Positions 45,854 through 55,812 of a DNA stretch of 64,000 bases are shown one piece after another. The stretch's first letter is position 1. Each line of letters begins with the position of its first letter. Location of the stretch: NCBI RefSeq assembly GCF_020149915.1, contig NZ_CP083760.1:3202087-3266086 (forward strand), read 5' to 3'. Below the pieces are notes generated by a model. The model had not been told where the DNA came from. It was given only the letters and a program-made list of their open reading frames with translations, and ran no database searches. The DNA is from Candidatus Sulfidibacterium hydrothermale (GTDB taxonomy: Bacteria; Bacteroidota; Bacteroidia; Bacteroidales; F082). A program made the translations under genes and the position numbers.

Positions 45854-47008
45854 CTATTTCTTTTTTAGTTTCTTCGCCTGCGACAAACTGATGCGCCTGT
45901 TTTGGGAAAATGCAACCACAAAAGCATCCTTAAAACCTTTTTTTCGCAACGCATATTGATAAGATACGGCCTGTGAAAGGCTGGAAAAATGGCCGGCAGT
46001 ATATTTATACAAACCATTTTGTTTATAATACGTTACCGATGATATTCCCCTGAATCTTGACGACGAAACCGGCACAGCACGGGATGAAGTATAAAACTGC
46101 ACCCGATATTCAACCCGGGTACCGGAAGTTCCTTTTCCTGCACTTTGATGTGAAACGGAAGTGGTTGGATGATGAACTGCATTTTCTCTTTCGAATTCGG
46201 TTTTATACGCTTTAAAAGCCCGGTAAATCGCATACGCAATTTTTGTCTGTCCTTTTGATGAAGCTAAAAAAGCTTCCTCTTTCGGATTACTCAAAAAACC
46301 GGTTTCGATCAAAACACTGGGCATCGTCGTTCGCCACAACACCAAAAAACCCGCCTGAAAAACACCCCGCGCTTTTCTGCCGGCTACCGCACGCATTTGC
46401 TGTTCAATTTTATTGGCCAAATCCAAACTCTCTTTCAAATACGGACTTTGAAACAGGCTTAAAGAAATATATGATTCCGGAGAATTATCAAAACCATCAT
46501 ATTCTTTTGGATTATCTTCATACAAAATGGAAGCATTTTCTTTTTGGGCTACTTCCAGATTGGCTTCATTTTTATGCAAACCGAGGACATAGGTTTCAGC
46601 TCCATAAGGTCGGGAACTCAGATTGGAATTACAATGAATAGAAATAAAAATATCCGCATGATTTTTATTGGCAATTTCGGCACGTTTGTATAAAGGGATA
46701 AAGCGGTCGGTTTTGCGGGTATAAATCACCCGGACATCCGGCATGTAATGATGGATATAATAGCCCAATTTCAAGGCAATGGCCAGGGTAACATTTTTCT
46801 CCTTGGTATGTTTTCCGGAAGCACCGGGATCTTTTCCGCCGTGTCCCGCATCAATCACCACAGTAGAAATCTTAACTCCCCGCTGGGCAAAAACAGGACT
46901 TCCCGAATAAAAAACCATACTCAGGACAATCCATAAGAAAAGGCCTCGTTTGATAAGACCTTGTTTCAATATAGACCCTATATTTGCAAAAATTGTCATG
47001 GACACCAT
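45854..47008 (-). CDS. N-acetylmuramoyl-L-alanine amidase with C-terminal SPOR domain
   Basis: Periplasmic zinc amidase (Amidase_3, AmiC type) that cuts the peptide from the glycan of peptidoglycan, as in daughter-cell separation. Motifs: VVIDAGHGGKDPGA (first zinc His), the Glu ligand in KRAEIANKNHAD, IFISIHCNSN (second His) and the catalytic Glu in SVLIETGFLSNPKE. Residues 310-375 look like a SPOR domain (VEYRVQFYTSSRAVPVSS, then KYTAGHFSSLSQAVSY), which binds denuded glycan at septa. The signal peptide ends at PVFAQ. ATGs at 47008 and 46999 are both possible. Its promoter faces that of lptD. Confidence 0.92.
   Translation of the reverse strand: MVSMTIFANIGSILKQGLIKRGLFLWIVLSMVFYSGSPVFAQRGVKISTVVIDAGHGGKDPGASGKHTKEKNVTLAIALKLGYYIHHYMPDVRVIYTRKTDRFIPLYKRAEIANKNHADIFISIHCNSNLSSRPYGAETYVLGLHKNEANLEVAQKENASILYEDNPKEYDGFDNSPESYISLSLFQSPYLKESLDLANKIEQQMRAVAGRKARGVFQAGFLVLWRTTMPSVLIETGFLSNPKEEAFLASSKGQTKIAYAIYRAFKAYKTEFERENAVHHPTTSVSHQSAGKGTSGTRVEYRVQFYTSSRAVPVSSSRFRGISSVTYYKQNGLYKYTAGHFSSLSQAVSYQYALRKKGFKDAFVVAFSQNRRISLSQAKKLKKK
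46979..46986 (+). promoter_or_regulatory. -7 promoter element of lptD
   Basis: TATATTTG is a perfect TAnnTTTG; transcription would start near 46993. It lies inside the 5' part of the divergent amidase gene. Confidence 0.55.
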
Positions 47009-47018
47009 TTATTGTAAA

Positions 47019-47026
47019 CAAAAATA
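47019..47026 (-). promoter_or_regulatory. -7 promoter element of the amidase gene
   Basis: TATTTTTG on the minus strand matches perfectly; transcription would start near 47012 and run through the lptD promoter. Confidence 0.55.
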
Positions 47027-47037
47027 AGAGAAACATT

Positions 47038-49689
47038 TTGTTCAGGAGAGAAATATCCGGTTATTTATCAACATCCGTTTGGTTTATTTTTCTGCTTTTG
47101 TTCATCCCCGCAAGGGCCAAAACAGAAAACCGGCTGGTATTTTCCCCTCTATTTGTCTCTCTTTCGGATACCTTGCAAAAAAATGATTCCATTGCAGACT
47201 CCACAAAAGCTAAGAAACCGGTAAATCTTGAATTTGATCTGGTACGCCATGCCCAGGATTCCATTGTACAGGATCTGGCACACAAAAAGGTTTACCTGTA
47301 CGGAAAAGCCGAAGTAACTTATGGCGATATTGATTTAAAAGCCGGTTATATCCGGGTTGACTTTAACAACAATACCGTATTTGCCAAAGGCATAAAAGAT
47401 TCCACCGGAAAAATTGTGGAAAAACCTGTTTTTAAACAGGGGAGTGAATCTTTTACTGCCGACAGTATGACGTACAATTTTATCACAAAAAAAGGAATTG
47501 TACACGATGTACGAACAGAAGAAGATCAGGGTTTTCTGCATGGCAGCGTAGTAAAACGGATGCCTGACAACTCAATAAACGTAAAAGGAGGTTGGTTTAC
47601 TACCTGTAACCTGGCACATCCGCACTATGAATTTCGTTTTGGAAAGGCCCGGGTTATTCCTAACAAACTGATTGTTACCGGCCCGGTGTACATGGAAATT
47701 GAAGGCGTTCCGGTTCCGCTGGCATTACCTTTTGGTATTTTTCCCAATAACCCGAAACGGCAAAGCGGATTTATTGTTCCTACTTACGGTGAGTCGGCTA
47801 CACAGGGTTTTTACCTTCAGGGCGGTGGATTTTTCTGGGCCATGAGTGATTATGTCACCCTGAAAATCACGGGTGACATTTACACAGGTGGCAGCTGGAA
47901 AATATCCCCCGTTTTTACTTACCGAAAACGATACAAATACAACGGAAGCCTTAACTTTTCCATTGCAAGGAATGTCATTAACACCAAAGGAGATCCTGAT
48001 TATTCCAACACCAAGGACTTTCGTGTGGGATGGACCTATAACCAAGATCCGAAAGCACACCCCAACAGCCGGTTTTCAGCCAATGTAAACATCATCACCA
48101 GCAACTATGTAAAATATAATACCGTTAATATTAACACGTACCTGTCTAATCAATTTCAATCAAGTATTGCATATCAGAAAAGCTGGGACGGAAAATATTT
48201 TCTTACCCTCAGTGGCAGCCATTCACAAAACACCAAAACCCATTTGGTACAGGTTACTTTACCTGAACTCAGTTTTACCGTCAACCGTTTTTATCCATTC
48301 CGGAAGAAAAACAGTATCTCCAAAAACCCCTTCAGTAATCTGAGTGTTTCCTACTCCATGGCTGCAAAAAACGAGGTAAGCACCACCGACTCTATGCTTT
48401 TTACCCAACAAACATTCAGTCATGACATGCAAAACGGTATCATTCATAAAGTTCCAATCAGCCTGCCAATGAAAGTATTAAAATACTTCACCTTTACCAC
48501 ATCCGCCAATTTTACTGACCGCATGTATTTTGAAAGTTTGCGTAAATATTTTGTGAATGAAGTTTCTCCCATATCAGGTGAAGACACCACTTACCTGAAA
48601 ACCGATACCATTCCGGGATTTAACAACCTGTTCGATTTTAGCTTAAGCGCTTCGCTTACCACAAAACTTTACGGGATGCTGCGTTTTAAGAAAGGATTTT
48701 TACGGGCCATCCGTCATGTTATTACACCATCGATTGGTTTTTCTTACGTTCCTGATTTTGGAAGTGAAAAATGGGGTTATACCGGAATGTATACCGATAC
48801 AACCGGACAGCAAATCCTCTATTCCCGCTACCAGGGTTTTATATATGGGGCCCCCGGAACACAAAAAGTGGGAAATATCAACTTCAGCATTTCCAACAGT
48901 CTTGAAATTAAAGTCCGGTCGCGAAAAGATACCATTACCGGGACAAAAAAAATTCCCCTTATTCAAAACTTTACCATTTCGGGAAACTATGACTTTGCCA
49001 AAGATTCATTACGAATGTCTAATCTGTACCTCTCGGGGAGAACTACCTTATGGAAAGGCCTTACCATGCAATATAGCAGCGTTTTATACCCTTACGTTAC
49101 TGACTCGGCAGGGCGAACCATCAACAAAACCGAATGGCAGGTCAACCGGCGACTGTTCCGGGTAAACAATACTTCCTGGAATGTGAGCTTTAATTTTCAG
49201 CTAAGCGACAAAGATTTTAAAAAAGGGAAAAAGGAGGCCGAAGCAGAAAAGGCCCGTGAAAAAAAAGTACTGAAAAAAGCGCCTGAATCAGAGGCTAACG
49301 ACATATTAAACCATCCGGAAAATTACATTGACTGGGGTGTATCATGGAGCCTTAATCTCAGCTACAATTTTACATATACAAACAACAAGGTGTTTCTAAA
49401 TTACGAATGGCCACCAAACCGTAAAATAATACAAACCCTGGCTTTAAGAGGGCAGGTAAACATTACTCCCAACTGGAAAGTAACGGTCCAAACCGGTTGG
49501 GATTTTACCAATAACGAACTTTCGTTTACCCGAATGAGCCTGTACCGGAATCTGCACTGCTGGGAAATGCGTTTCAGCTGGATTCCTACCGGTCCACGCA
49601 AAAGCTGGGATTTTAGCATCAATGTAAAATCCAGCATTCTGCAAGATTTGAAATTGACCAAAAAGAAAGACTTTCGTGATTATTACTAA
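47038..49689 (+). CDS. lptD: LPS assembly protein LptD
   Basis: Outer-membrane barrel that inserts lipopolysaccharide into the outer leaflet. After the signal sequence (STSVWFIFLLLFIPARAK), an N-terminal OstA-like jellyroll (about 65-190: KKVYLYGKAEVTYGDIDLKAG) is followed by the LptD barrel, with GYTFGWFTTC-like segment GGWFTTCNLAHPHYEF, PLALPFGIFPNNPKRQSGF and many amphipathic strands to the end. The open frame runs up to 46984, but that point is inside the -7 element; TTG at 47038 (MFRREISGYLSTSV) gives the best signal peptide, and TTG at 46993 is the alternative. About 883 residues. The cysteine pairs of E. coli LptD are not obvious. Confidence 0.88.
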   Translation: MFRREISGYLSTSVWFIFLLLFIPARAKTENRLVFSPLFVSLSDTLQKNDSIADSTKAKKPVNLEFDLVRHAQDSIVQDLAHKKVYLYGKAEVTYGDIDLKAGYIRVDFNNNTVFAKGIKDSTGKIVEKPVFKQGSESFTADSMTYNFITKKGIVHDVRTEEDQGFLHGSVVKRMPDNSINVKGGWFTTCNLAHPHYEFRFGKARVIPNKLIVTGPVYMEIEGVPVPLALPFGIFPNNPKRQSGFIVPTYGESATQGFYLQGGGFFWAMSDYVTLKITGDIYTGGSWKISPVFTYRKRYKYNGSLNFSIARNVINTKGDPDYSNTKDFRVGWTYNQDPKAHPNSRFSANVNIITSNYVKYNTVNINTYLSNQFQSSIAYQKSWDGKYFLTLSGSHSQNTKTHLVQVTLPELSFTVNRFYPFRKKNSISKNPFSNLSVSYSMAAKNEVSTTDSMLFTQQTFSHDMQNGIIHKVPISLPMKVLKYFTFTTSANFTDRMYFESLRKYFVNEVSPISGEDTTYLKTDTIPGFNNLFDFSLSASLTTKLYGMLRFKKGFLRAIRHVITPSIGFSYVPDFGSEKWGYTGMYTDTTGQQILYSRYQGFIYGAPGTQKVGNINFSISNSLEIKVRSRKDTITGTKKIPLIQNFTISGNYDFAKDSLRMSNLYLSGRTTLWKGLTMQYSSVLYPYVTDSAGRTINKTEWQVNRRLFRVNNTSWNVSFNFQLSDKDFKKGKKEAEAEKAREKKVLKKAPESEANDILNHPENYIDWGVSWSLNLSYNFTYTNNKVFLNYEWPPNRKIIQTLALRGQVNITPNWKVTVQTGWDFTNNELSFTRMSLYRNLHCWEMRFSWIPTGPRKSWDFSINVKSSILQDLKLTKKKDFRDYY

Positions 49690-49793
49690 TCAAAACATAA
49701 TAAGAGTGTCTTAAAATTCGTTGAAATATTTTGCTTACAGGTTAGCAAGAAGAATTTTTCTATTTTAGCCTCTTAAAAAATCAGATAAAATTT

Positions 49794-50753
49794 ATGCCTA
49801 CTGCTTGGGGAAAATTTTTGCTTTTTATTCTGGTCATGGGAATGACTACCGGGTTGTTGGCCCAACAAGAGCCGGCATTTACCCAGTATACTTCATCCTA
49901 CATGTACGTTAATGCCGGATACGCCGGCCTGAATCAGGGCATTTGCATCCACAGCATTGCCCGTCAACAATGGGCCGGATTTAAAGATGAAGACGGAAAT
50001 AAAATAGCTCCCCAAGATTTTATGATCACAGCCGATGCACCGGTAACCGCTATTCACGGTGGTGCCGGATTAAGCATCATACAGGACAAACTGGGATTTG
50101 AAACCAATGTAGGGGTTCGGTTTTCCTATTCTTATCACCTGCAACTCGAAGCCGGAGTACTCGGAATGGGCCTTGGCATTAACCTGCTGAACCGCAGCAT
50201 CGATTTTTCCAAATTCAAACCGGTTCAGTCAAACGACCCGGTATTGCTGAACTCCAAGCAAAGCGCCATGATGTTGGATGCTAACCTGGGTTTCTTTTTC
50301 AAATCCAACAGCAATTATTACATCGGGCTGTCGGCTACCAATCTTCTGGAATCGCAGGGAAAAGACCTGAGTACTTCCGGAACAACGATTCGTTATCAAA
50401 CCGACCGTACTTTTTACCTCGTAGCAGGTTATTCATTTGCTTTACCATCGCATCATCGTTTCGAAATCCAGCCGTCGCTACTCATTCAATCTGATTTGGT
50501 TTCCACACAATATAATATTTCTACTGTCGTTAATTACAATAACAGATTTTGGGGCGGTATCAACTATCGCTACCAGGAATCGGTAGCGATAATGGTTGGT
50601 GTGTATTACCAGGGATTCAATTTCGGGTACTCGTACGATATTTCCACATTATCGATGGGAGTTCCGGGGAGTCACGAAATCACCCTGAGTTATTGCTTTA
50701 AACTGAAGATAAACAAAAACAAAACCAGTTATAAAAACACCCGATATCTGTAA
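49794..50753 (+). CDS. porP: PorP/SprF-like type IX secretion outer-membrane protein
   Basis: Outer-membrane barrel of 319 residues, signal peptide ending LLAQ (about 24). The PorP/SprF signature is clear: QEPAFTQYTSSYMYVNAGYAG at the mature N-terminus and GAGLSIIQDKLGFET. It ends in strands such as YDISTLSMGVPGSHEITLSYCFKLK. PorP-like proteins bind the T9SS core or attach cargo at the outer membrane. It is the first gene of porP-gldK-gldL-gldM-gldN, with 44 bases before gldK. A -7-like TATTTTAG (49761-49768) lies 26 bases upstream of the start. Confidence 0.92.
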   Translation: MPTAWGKFLLFILVMGMTTGLLAQQEPAFTQYTSSYMYVNAGYAGLNQGICIHSIARQQWAGFKDEDGNKIAPQDFMITADAPVTAIHGGAGLSIIQDKLGFETNVGVRFSYSYHLQLEAGVLGMGLGINLLNRSIDFSKFKPVQSNDPVLLNSKQSAMMLDANLGFFFKSNSNYYIGLSATNLLESQGKDLSTSGTTIRYQTDRTFYLVAGYSFALPSHHRFEIQPSLLIQSDLVSTQYNISTVVNYNNRFWGGINYRYQESVAIMVGVYYQGFNFGYSYDISTLSMGVPGSHEITLSYCFKLKINKNKTSYKNTRYL

Positions 50754-50797
50754 AAAACGGTATAATAGGGAATTAAAAGATATTTAATAAAAATAGA

Positions 50798-52153
50798 ATG
50801 AAAAAAAGTTGGTATTTATATTTGTTTGCAGTCATTCTCCTGGCAGGCTGTAGTAATTCAAATACCGGAGAGTTGGTGGGCACACGGCCCAATACGAGAC
50901 CTTTTTATCAACCCCATCCATACGGAATGGTCTTTATTCCGCAGGGGAGTTTTACCATGGGTGCCGGTGGTGTAGACATTGCTCACAGTCATTTAATTCA
51001 ACCAAAAACAGTTTCCGTGTCGGGATTTTACATGGACCAAACGGAAATTACCAATGATGAATACCGTCAGTTTGTCGACTGGGTCCGCGATTCCATTGCC
51101 CGCACGATTTTGGGAGACATTCGGCCGGATGATTATCTGATCGAGCAAAATCCGAAAACCGGAGAAACTTATGACCCACCCAAGTTAAACTGGAAAACAA
51201 AAATCGACTGGAACAGCCAGGATCAAGATATCCGGGACGCTTTAGAACAAATGTATCTCCCGGAAAATGAAAGGTTTTTCAGACACAAAGAAATTGACAC
51301 CCGTAAGCTGATTTATTCTTATTACTGGGTTGACTTACATGCAGCAGCCATGGACCATTTGCGTGAACGTACGCATCCCGGACAAAACATTCCGCATCAC
51401 ACACGTTCTGAATATGTTCACAACGAAACCATTAACGTTTATCCTGACACTTTGGTGTGGATTACTGATTTTACCTACTCTTTTAATGATCCGATGACGG
51501 AAAAGTATTTTTCTCATCCGGCATATGATCATTATCCTGTAGTAGGAGTCAACTGGAATCAGGCCAGAGCTTTTTGTGTGTGGAGAACCGAATTGCTGAA
51601 CAATGCCATGGCAAAAAGAAAAGGAGGCACGGTTCTCTCAGAATTCCGGCTTCCGACCGAAGCCGAATGGGAATGGGCTGCCCGTGGCGGAAACCAATTG
51701 AATCCTTATCCGTGGGGAGGACCTTACACCCGGAATGCCAAAGGCTGTTTCCTGGCCAACTTTAAACCGTTGCGGGGCAATTATGTGGCTGACGGCGGTT
51801 TACGGACAGTTGTCGTCGGACACTATCCGCCTAACGGATTTGATTTGTATGACATGGCCGGTAACGTAGCCGAATGGACCAACAGTGCCTACGACCCGTC
51901 TTCTTATAACCTCTCGTGGGACATGAATCCGAACTACACTTACAACGCAAAAAAAGACGATCCTCCTTCCATGAAAAGAAAAGTAATTCGTGGCGGATCA
52001 TGGAAAGATATTGCGTACTATTTGCAGGTAACAACTCGTGCCTACGAATATCAGGATACGGCAAAATCGTATATCGGATTCCGCTGTATCCAGCCGTATC
52101 TGGGTAGAAATGAAGGCGACAATGCCAACCGTGCATCACGGGTTTATCATTAA
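50798..52153 (+). CDS. gldK: GldK/PorK-type T9SS lipoprotein
   Basis: Outer-membrane lipoprotein (lipobox LAGC, Cys18) that with GldN forms the periplasmic ring of the T9SS. The body is a formylglycine-generating-enzyme (sulfatase-modifying factor) fold: FIPQGSFTMGAGG, GFYMDQTEITNDEYRQFVDW, RLPTEAEWEWAARGG, YDMAGNVAEWTNSAY and VIRGGSWKD. The domain is structural here, and the catalytic Cys pair of true FGE is not evident. Length 451 fits GldK. It is followed 50 bases later by gldL. Confidence 0.95.
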   Translation: MKKSWYLYLFAVILLAGCSNSNTGELVGTRPNTRPFYQPHPYGMVFIPQGSFTMGAGGVDIAHSHLIQPKTVSVSGFYMDQTEITNDEYRQFVDWVRDSIARTILGDIRPDDYLIEQNPKTGETYDPPKLNWKTKIDWNSQDQDIRDALEQMYLPENERFFRHKEIDTRKLIYSYYWVDLHAAAMDHLRERTHPGQNIPHHTRSEYVHNETINVYPDTLVWITDFTYSFNDPMTEKYFSHPAYDHYPVVGVNWNQARAFCVWRTELLNNAMAKRKGGTVLSEFRLPTEAEWEWAARGGNQLNPYPWGGPYTRNAKGCFLANFKPLRGNYVADGGLRTVVVGHYPPNGFDLYDMAGNVAEWTNSAYDPSSYNLSWDMNPNYTYNAKKDDPPSMKRKVIRGGSWKDIAYYLQVTTRAYEYQDTAKSYIGFRCIQPYLGRNEGDNANRASRVYH

Positions 52154-52203
52154 ATAACAGCAACTAACACAGTAAAAAACAAACAAAGAAACATTATTGC
52201 ATT

Positions 52204-53214
52204 ATGGGATTTTGGGATTTTAACAAAACAAGAACTTACCGTAACTTAATGGCCAAGGTTTATGGTATTGGGGCATCTGTTGTACTTATCGGCGCCCTGT
52301 TCAAAATCAACCACTATGGTGGAGCCGATATTATGCTGGCTGTCGGTTTGGGAACAGAAGCCATTATCTTTTTCCTCTCGGCTTTTGAAGATCCGCATGT
52401 GGAACCAGACTGGAGCTTGGTTTATCCTGAGCTGGCCAGTATGTATCACCCGGTCAAAGGAGCTGAAACCCCGAAAAAAGTTCAATCTCCCACAAAACAA
52501 CTGGACGAGATGTTGAAAAAAGCCAACATCGACGAGAAAGTAATTGAACGACTGGGTTCCGGACTGGAAAAACTTTCGGAAAATGCAGTGAAAATGGCTG
52601 ACGTGAGCGATGCAGCAGCGGCTTCCAAAGATTTTGCTGACAACATGAAAAAAGCCGGACGATCAGTTCAACAGTTAGGAGAAGTGATTCACGAAGATGT
52701 GGAAGCTGCCGGAAGTTATGCCCAAAATATGCAATCGGTCAACCGTAATGCGGAAGTCCTTTCCAACGCTTATGTACAGGCCGCCGAAATCCTGAAAGGA
52801 AACATGGATTCCACCGAAGAATTTGTAGGAACCGTAAAACAGGCTTCACAATCCGCCAAAAGTCTGGCAGAAAATTATCAAAAATCGGCAGAAGCACTGG
52901 CCAAATCCGTTGAAGCACTTGACTTTAATGCAGTGAGTGGCGATGAATACAACAAGCAAATCCAAAAAATTGCCGAAAACCTTGCGGCACTCAATGTCAT
53001 GTACGAAAATCAGTTACGCTCATCTCAACAAAGTGTGGAAACTTCAGGTAAAATGCAGGCCACCGTTTCTGAATTGCTTTCTACCCTTGATAAATCGGCC
53101 TCACAAACCGGAGTATTTGTACAACAAATGCAATTGCTGACCCAGCGGATGGAAGCGCTGAATAAAGTATATGGAAATATGCTCTCGGCCATGAATATCC
53201 AAAGTGATAAATAA
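52204..53214 (+). CDS. gldL: GldL/PorL T9SS motor subunit (long PorL-like form)
   Basis: Inner-membrane component that with GldM couples proton flow to secretion. Two helices (about 20-36 and 42-61) hold the charged residues important in the motor: Lys34 in TM1 and Glu52 in TM2 (GTEAIIFFLSAFEDP), equivalent to the essential Glu of Flavobacterium GldL (Glu49) and PorL (Glu59). The remaining 260 residues are cytoplasmic coiled coil (EKLSENAVKMADVSDAAAAS). At 336 residues it resembles Porphyromonas PorL more than the shorter flavobacterial GldL. gldM starts 44 bases downstream. Confidence 0.96.
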   Translation: MGFWDFNKTRTYRNLMAKVYGIGASVVLIGALFKINHYGGADIMLAVGLGTEAIIFFLSAFEDPHVEPDWSLVYPELASMYHPVKGAETPKKVQSPTKQLDEMLKKANIDEKVIERLGSGLEKLSENAVKMADVSDAAAASKDFADNMKKAGRSVQQLGEVIHEDVEAAGSYAQNMQSVNRNAEVLSNAYVQAAEILKGNMDSTEEFVGTVKQASQSAKSLAENYQKSAEALAKSVEALDFNAVSGDEYNKQIQKIAENLAALNVMYENQLRSSQQSVETSGKMQATVSELLSTLDKSASQTGVFVQQMQLLTQRMEALNKVYGNMLSAMNIQSDK

Positions 53215-53258
53215 GCATGAAATCATCCGATTGCAAATGATCAAAAAAAGGAATGTAA

Positions 53259-54947
53259 ATGGCTGGATATAAAGAAACCCCGAGGCAAAAAATGATTGCC
53301 ATGATGTATTTGGTACTCTATGCCCTGTTGGCATTGAATGTATCAAAACAGGTACTGGACGCTTTTTTGGTAGTGAATGAAAATGTACAGGATACCAATA
53401 CCAGTCTCAGCACCAAAATTGCATCAACGTACAATCATTTTAAAACACAATATCAGCTAAACCAGGCAAAAGTCGGCCCCTATTGGGAGAAAGCCAAAAT
53501 CGTACGGAAAGAATCAAACAATATGGTACGTTACCTGCAGCACCTGAAGCTGAAACTGGTAGAAGTTTCCGAACGAAAAGACTCAGCTTTTGTGGTGCAG
53601 CATTATTACTTTGACACCCTGGTTCCTGATCCTTACAATCCGGGGGAGATGAAAAAGGTAAAAGAGCTGAACCTGCGGATTGTTCCTACCAAAGACCGGT
53701 ATAACGATGTAACAAACTATATGATTGGTGTGGGTAATTCGAAAAAAGGAGAAGCTTACCGGCTAAGTGACAAAATGAATGCGTACCGGCATAAAATCAT
53801 TCAGATCATGAATCTTCCCGAAAACACTACAAAAGTCGGGCTCATCACCAATTATCTCGGAAAGAAAAAGATTATCTATTATAATGCCGACCGGCAAAAA
53901 CAAGACTGGGAAAACCACAACTTCTATTATACCATTCTTGCCGCTGATATCACGCTGGTAAACAAAATTATTTCGGAAGTAAAAATGGCCGAATTTGATG
54001 CGCTGAATTATCTGTTCAGTTCCATCACGGCCAAAGATTACAAATTTGACCATGTAGAAGCCAAAGTAATTCCTTACAGTACCTACGTTCTTGAAGGAAA
54101 TAAATACAAGGCCCAGGTATTGGTAGCAGCATATGACACCAAAACCAAACCCACCGTGCGAATTTTGCCGGGTGCCGATACCATTACCGACCAAAATATC
54201 GGAAAAACACAACTGGTACAAGGCAAAGGCGGAATCGTAAAAATCCAGCTCCCTGCAAATAAAGAAGGCATTCATCAGTATGCAGGAATTATTGAAATGA
54301 TTGATCCCAAAACCAATCAGAAAGCCAAATATTATTTCAAAGGAAAATATATGGTGGCTCCGCCATCGCTTACCGTGGCTCCGTTACGGATGAATGTATT
54401 TTACCTTGGGGTGGAAAACCCGGTTTCTATTACGGCTCCGGGAATCAGCTCCAACGCTATTCACCCGTCAATTACTGCAGGAAAACTTTACAAAAAAGGA
54501 CGGAATTGGGTGGTCAAGATCAAAAAGCCGGTTCCCGGAAATAAAGTATATGTTTCGGCCACCGCCATGATTGACGGACGAAATGTGCTGCTGGGCCGGT
54601 CAGAATTCCGGATTAAACGGGTTCCGAGTCCGACTGCTGAAATTGCCGGCCGTTCTAACGGACAAATCGGTAAAAACACCCTGTTAGCTGCCCGGGCCAT
54701 TATTCCGAATATGAAAGATTTCCTGTTCGACAATTACTATTTTAAAGTGGTTTCGTTTTCGTTTGCCACCATCTTGAACGGTGACTGGCTCCAGTACAAC
54801 ATCAAAGGAAATACCTTCACTCCGGAAGCCATGAAACTGATTAGAAGTGCTAAACACAAACAAAAATTCTTTTTTGAAAATATTCAGGCTGTGGGTCCGG
54901 ATGGTTCTATCCGAACACTGAACCCCATTAGTTTAGAGATAAAATAA
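53259..54947 (+). CDS. gldM: GldM/PorM T9SS motor shaft
   Basis: One N-terminal helix (MIAMMYLVLYALLALNVS) anchors it in the inner membrane, where five GldL and two GldM copies make the rotary motor in characterised systems. The periplasmic part (about 40-562) is the elongated dimeric shaft of four domains that reaches the GldK/GldN ring; the sequence ends FFFENIQAVGPDGSIRTLNPISLEIK-like with Ig-like strands. Length 562 is near F. johnsoniae GldM (513). Its stop is 5 bases before gldN, so the two are tightly coupled. Confidence 0.96.
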   Translation: MAGYKETPRQKMIAMMYLVLYALLALNVSKQVLDAFLVVNENVQDTNTSLSTKIASTYNHFKTQYQLNQAKVGPYWEKAKIVRKESNNMVRYLQHLKLKLVEVSERKDSAFVVQHYYFDTLVPDPYNPGEMKKVKELNLRIVPTKDRYNDVTNYMIGVGNSKKGEAYRLSDKMNAYRHKIIQIMNLPENTTKVGLITNYLGKKKIIYYNADRQKQDWENHNFYYTILAADITLVNKIISEVKMAEFDALNYLFSSITAKDYKFDHVEAKVIPYSTYVLEGNKYKAQVLVAAYDTKTKPTVRILPGADTITDQNIGKTQLVQGKGGIVKIQLPANKEGIHQYAGIIEMIDPKTNQKAKYYFKGKYMVAPPSLTVAPLRMNVFYLGVENPVSITAPGISSNAIHPSITAGKLYKKGRNWVVKIKKPVPGNKVYVSATAMIDGRNVLLGRSEFRIKRVPSPTAEIAGRSNGQIGKNTLLAARAIIPNMKDFLFDNYYFKVVSFSFATILNGDWLQYNIKGNTFTPEAMKLIRSAKHKQKFFFENIQAVGPDGSIRTLNPISLEIK

Positions 54948-54952
54948 AGGCT

Positions 54953-55798
54953 ATGAAAAAAATATTTTTATACGGTTTTCTGTTATTTGTTTTCGGCGTG
55001 CCCCTGATGGTAACCGGACAAATTACCGTAAACACTCCATCTGACGGCCTGTTTCAGGATCAGGGAGTAATCAAACGCATTCCTATGCCTCTTCCGACCG
55101 TACGAAAAGCAGATATCATGTGGTCGAAAAGAATCTGGCGCGAAATTGATTTTCGCCAGAAAATGAATAATGTGTTTTATTTCCCTACCACACCGCATCA
55201 AAACTGGAAATCTTTTATCACGGTCATTATGGATGCGCTGAAACAGGGGAAAATTACGGCGTATGACATCTCCTCCACCGACGAACTGCTGGTTCCTATT
55301 ACATACAACGAAATCATTGCCCGGCAAACCGATACCACACATGAAACATTGCGCCGTTCCACTCCGCCTTATGATGAATACGACACGGTAATTATTAATA
55401 CGTTTGATCCGACGCAGGTGATGCGTTTACGGCTGAAAGAAGACTGGTATTTCGATTCAAAGCGGTCGCAGATGCTGGTGCGTATTGAAGCTTTTTGTCC
55501 GGTAATGATCAAAGAACACAACGGACAACAAGTTTCTGTTCCGCTTTTCTGGGTATCTTATGCTGATGCTCGAAAAGTGTTGGCACAATCGCTGGCATTT
55601 AACCCCAACAATTCGGCCATGCGTCTTACTTTTGATGATATCTTCATTAAACGCCTGTTCCGGAGTTATATTTATAAAGAACAAAATATGTTTGACCGAC
55701 GTATCAGTGAATATGCCACGGGAGTAGCCGCCATTAAAGAATCACAACGCATTCAACGCGAAATGTTCAACTTTGAACAGTATCTCTGGCAATATTAA
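54953..55798 (+). CDS. gldN: GldN/PorN T9SS ring protein
   Basis: Periplasmic partner of the lipoprotein GldK in the outer-membrane-associated T9SS ring. Signal peptide MKKIFLYGFLLFVFGVPLMV with cleavage after TGQ. Conserved blocks: IMWSKRIWREIDFRQKMN, FYFPTTPHQNWKSFI, MRLRLKEDWYFDSKRSQMLV, VPLFWVSYADARKVL. Length 281 fits the family. It ends the T9SS operon, with a strong terminator 14 bases after the stop codon. Confidence 0.96.
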   Translation: MKKIFLYGFLLFVFGVPLMVTGQITVNTPSDGLFQDQGVIKRIPMPLPTVRKADIMWSKRIWREIDFRQKMNNVFYFPTTPHQNWKSFITVIMDALKQGKITAYDISSTDELLVPITYNEIIARQTDTTHETLRRSTPPYDEYDTVIINTFDPTQVMRLRLKEDWYFDSKRSQMLVRIEAFCPVMIKEHNGQQVSVPLFWVSYADARKVLAQSLAFNPNNSAMRLTFDDIFIKRLFRSYIYKEQNMFDRRISEYATGVAAIKESQRIQREMFNFEQYLWQY

Positions 55799-55812
55799 TT
55801 TTTAAACAACTA

